Source: Nitrospira sp. (GTDB lineage Bacteria > Nitrospirota > Nitrospiria > Nitrospirales > Nitrospiraceae). Taken from it: a DNA stretch of 64,000 bases. The notes under the pieces were generated by a model. That model was not told the DNA's origin. It made no database searches and saw only the letters and a list, made by a program, of their open reading frames with translations. The position numbers were made by a program, and so were the translations under genes. Shown piece by piece: positions 62,128-64,000 of the stretch (the stretch's first letter is position 1; every line of letters starts with the position of its first letter). The stretch lies in the NCBI GenBank assembly GCA_030123565.1, contig CP126122.1, forward strand, positions 3,362,800 through 3,426,799, written 5' to 3'.

Positions 62128-63045
62128 TTAGCGAACCTGCTGTTCCGCGTGGTAGGAACTGCGCACCAGCGGCCCTGATTCGACATGGCGGAAGCCTAAG
62201 GCGAGGCCCTCTTCTTTCAGAGCGGTGAATTCGTCGGGGTGGTAGAAGCGCGCCACAGAAAGATGTTCTTTGGTCGGTTGCAAGTATTGGCCGATGGTCA
62301 TGATGTCACACTCGACCGACCGCAGATCACGCATGACCTCTCGGGCCTCATCCGTCGTTTCCCCCATGCCGACAATCAAGCCCGACTTGGTCGTCATGCC
62401 CATCTGCTTGGCCCGGCCCAGCAATTCAATCGAGCGCTGATACTTCCCCTGCGGCCTGATCGATGGAAATAACCGCCTCACTGTTTCGATATTGTGATTC
62501 AGGATGTCCGGTTTCTCCGCTGCGACCACTGCCAGCGCCGCTTCGTTTCCTTCAAAGTCCGGAATCAGCACTTCGATCGTGCAGGATGGAATCAATCGCC
62601 TGATATGCCGGATCGTGTCGGCGAAGATCGACGCGCCGCCGTCGTCCAGTTCATCCCGATTGACCGACGTGATGACGGCATGTCGCAGGCTGAGCGCCTG
62701 GATCGCTTCCGCCACCCGCAACGGCTCCTCGCGATCCACCTCCTGCGGCCGGCCGGTCGCGACAGAGCAATAATGGCAACGTCTCGTGCAAATGTCGCCG
62801 AGAATCAGGAATGTGGCAGTGCGCGCGTTCCAACATTCCCACACATTCGGACAACGGGCTTCTTCGCAGATCGTATGGAGATTGAGCCGATCCATGGTGT
62901 TGCGAATCTCTTGGTAATCCGGTCCGGTTTGAAGCTTCACCTTGAACCAGGGCGGCAGGCGGCGCGCGGCATGTGCCGACGGCTCACAGTTGTGAGCTGA
63001 TCCTGCATCACCCGACCGTAATTGATTTACCGGAATGAAACTCAT
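62128..63045 (-). CDS. lipA: Lipoyl synthase
   Basis: The 305-residue radical-SAM enzyme inserts two sulfurs into octanoyl groups on E2 and H proteins. The auxiliary cluster cysteines are C60, C65 and C71 in CEEARCPNVWEC. The radical-SAM triad is C86, C90, C93 in CTRRCHYC. The C-terminal RSSYHA supplies the serine ligand to the auxiliary cluster. ILNHNIETVRRLFPSIRP and KSGLIVGMGET are also typical. ATG at 63045 gives MSFIPVN; a longer frame to 63192 has no homologous look. A dihydrolipoamide acyltransferase, a lipoylated enzyme, ends at 63838 just upstream in the same direction, so the two genes are related in function. Confidence 0.96.
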   Translation of the reverse strand: MSFIPVNQLRSGDAGSAHNCEPSAHAARRLPPWFKVKLQTGPDYQEIRNTMDRLNLHTICEEARCPNVWECWNARTATFLILGDICTRRCHYCSVATGRPQEVDREEPLRVAEAIQALSLRHAVITSVNRDELDDGGASIFADTIRHIRRLIPSCTIEVLIPDFEGNEAALAVVAAEKPDILNHNIETVRRLFPSIRPQGKYQRSIELLGRAKQMGMTTKSGLIVGMGETTDEAREVMRDLRSVECDIMTIGQYLQPTKEHLSVARFYHPDEFTALKEEGLALGFRHVESGPLVRSSYHAEQQVR

Positions 63046-63212
63046 CGCAATCTCGACAGCTGGAACTCTCATTCGACTATGCCGAGGCCAATGCTCGGCA
63101 TCCCGATTCGACGCCGCTCTTTCAGGCTTTGCCTCGCAGACCTGAGCCAGGTTACGAACCGTTGCAGACTCAGTCGCTTGATCTTTCTTCATTCCGCGGC
63201 TAGGCTTTCCCC

Positions 63213-63447
63213 ATGGCCTACCAAGATCGTATCATCATTGATCCGGCCAAGCGAGGCGGGAAACCTTGCATCCGGGGACTACGGATCACCGTCTACGACG
63301 TCTTAGAATACCTCGCCTCCGGCATGACAGAGGGAGAGATCCTCAAGGACTTTCCCGATCTCACGTCTCACGCGAAAGGACATCCGCGCCCGCCTCGAAT
63401 TCGCTGCTGATCGTGAGCGGAAACTGGTCTCGCTCCCACCCCAGTGA
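63213..63447 (+). pseudogene. DUF433-family antitoxin, frameshifted by a 7-bp tandem duplication
   Basis: The frame from 63213 reads as a DUF433 antitoxin (IIIDPAKRGGKPCIRGLRITVYDVLEYLASGM, then EGEILKDFPDL) up to residue 50, then leaves the family. TCTCACG is present twice in tandem (63359-63365 and 63366-63372). Removing one copy restores T-R-K-D-I-R-A-R-L-E-F-A-A-D-R-E-R-K-L-V-S-L-P-P-Q and a stop at 63447, giving the expected 75 residues. As it stands the product would be 65 residues with a wrong tail. Its restored stop would overlap the partner gene's GTG by 4 bp. Confidence 0.85.
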
Positions 63448-63775
63448 AACGGCTCTTCGACCAGAACCTTTCGCACCGGCTCGTTCAGACCCTGCGTGAG
63501 GAGTATCCTCAGTCACAACACTGCGAGAGGTCGGCCTGAGTGAGGCCAGTGACGATGCCGTCTGGCAGTACGCCGCCCAGCATGGTTGTACCCTCATCAC
63601 AAAAGATGCGGACTTTCACCAACGCAGTTTCCTATTCGGCCACCCACCGAAAGTGGTGTGGATTCGGCGTGGCAATTGTTCGACCTCGTCCATCGAACAC
63701 CTCTTGCGAATCCATCACGCTCATCTCATCGAATTCGCCCACAATCCGGAAGGTGCATTTCTCGCTCTTCAATGA
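63444..63775 (+). pseudogene. DUF5615-family PIN-like toxin, frameshifted by loss of one base
   Basis: The GTG at 63444 opens KRLFDQNLSHRLVQTL, the usual DUF5615 start with its catalytic aspartate, but the frame stops at 63539 after 31 codons. From about 63521 another frame continues the family: LREVGLSEASDDAVWQYA, TLITKDADFHQRSFLFG, then VVWIRRGNCSTSSIEHLLR, to a stop at 63775. One base is missing near 63520 (CAACACTGCG). The pair therefore carries two independent lesions, one per gene, and would not give a working toxin or antitoxin. Confidence 0.85.
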
Positions 63776-63837
63776 ACCTTCGAATATGGCTCGATCACTG
63801 ACGACTTCGTTTTTCGCAGATGACGGCCGCGGCAAAG

Positions 63838-64000
63838 TTACCGTGATGTCGCGGATCCGTTCAGTTCCTGCGGATGTTCCAGGACCCGCTTGAACTCCTT
63901 CAGAAACTGCGCGCCCTGCAGCCCATCGACGGCACGATGGTCGCAGGACAACGTCACCTTCATCCTCCGCCCTACCGTCACGTTCCCCTTCGTCACCACC
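63838..64000 (-). CDS. Dihydrolipoamide acyltransferase (E2), C-terminal end
   Basis: The last 53 or so residues of an E2 acyltransferase enter from the right edge. Reading the minus strand gives [35 protein letters not shown] and a stop at 63838. DHRAVDG holds the catalytic histidine and aspartate that move acyl groups to CoA. The tail after L-E-H-P-Q-E-L is slightly longer than usual. It is either the pyruvate or a related 2-oxoacid dehydrogenase E2. Its neighbour lipA makes the lipoyl group this enzyme needs. Confidence 0.93.
   Translation of the reverse strand, partial: VVTKGNVTVGRRMKVTLSCDHRAVDGLQGAQFLKEFKRVLEHPQELNGSATSR

Overview
The window is GC-rich, densely packed and mostly coded on the minus strand. 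It looks like a Nitrospira-type bacterium (Nitrospirota). This is inferred from gene content: a split Rieske/cytochrome b pair, a giant periplasmic multicopper oxidase, many tripartite efflux systems, many PAS/sigma-54 regulators, and intergenic repeats of TCAGCTTTCAGC and CGTGAAGCG type. No rRNA, tRNA, CRISPR array, insertion sequence or prophage was seen.

Layout. 1-2.8 kb: end of a quinol-cytochrome c operon (cytochrome b, Rieske), a DUF2892 protein, a cytochrome c'-like haem protein and a two-repeat secreted protein. 3.3-9.4 kb: YbaK deacylase, OsmC peroxidase, an acetolactate-synthase-like enzyme, Rnk/Usp stress proteins, a sugar-1-phosphate nucleotidyltransferase and two mini membrane proteins. 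9.6-12.0 kb: an OmpR-type two-component system with a 35-codon mini-gene diverging from it. 12.1-20.8 kb: alpha-glucan phosphorylase, VIT-like transporter, an Mla-type lipid transport operon (permease, ATPase, MCE protein, lipoprotein), a bactofilin-like membrane protein and a DUF1207 protein. 20.8-35.9 kb: two efflux operons (ABC-2 type with a double ATPase and HlyD adaptor; RND pump with adaptor and TolC), a glycosyltransferase and an outer-membrane barrel. 36-47.2 kb: TauE exporter, CHASE3 sensor, CopD-like protein, barrel, two formylglycine-enzyme-fold proteins, a carboxypeptidase-regulatory-like protein and a 1646-residue, apparently six-domain multicopper oxidase. 47.7-51.8 kb: NarX/NarL-type pair followed by a DsrE/TlpA/CcdA thiol-redox operon. 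51.8-58.1 kb: two sigma-54 activators, a stand-alone receiver and a four-PAS histidine kinase. 58.4-61.0 kb: MacA/MacB-like pair with no ATPase gene. 61-64 kb: VapBC, lipoyl synthase, a toxin-antitoxin pair broken by two frameshifts, and the C-terminus of a dihydrolipoamide acyltransferase.

Three things stand out. (1) The OmpR-type regulator's own divergent promoter and a second promoter 2.3 kb away share a 39-bp operator: an inverted CATGAAG half-site followed by three TTCAT boxes at exact 11-bp steps, then a -10 box 10 bp later. Each promoter drives a tiny one-helix membrane protein, which suggests a small regulon with peptide feedback. (2) The CGTGAAGCG repeat lies inside the RND pump gene and at the 3' end of a formylglycine-fold gene, read in the same frame in both (VKREA...SR.TLHE), like the Rickettsia palindromic elements. 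(3) The giant oxidase carries its trinuclear copper ligands on its second and third cupredoxin domains rather than on the first and last as in ceruloplasmin, and sits beside two formylglycine-enzyme-like proteins that lack the catalytic cysteines.
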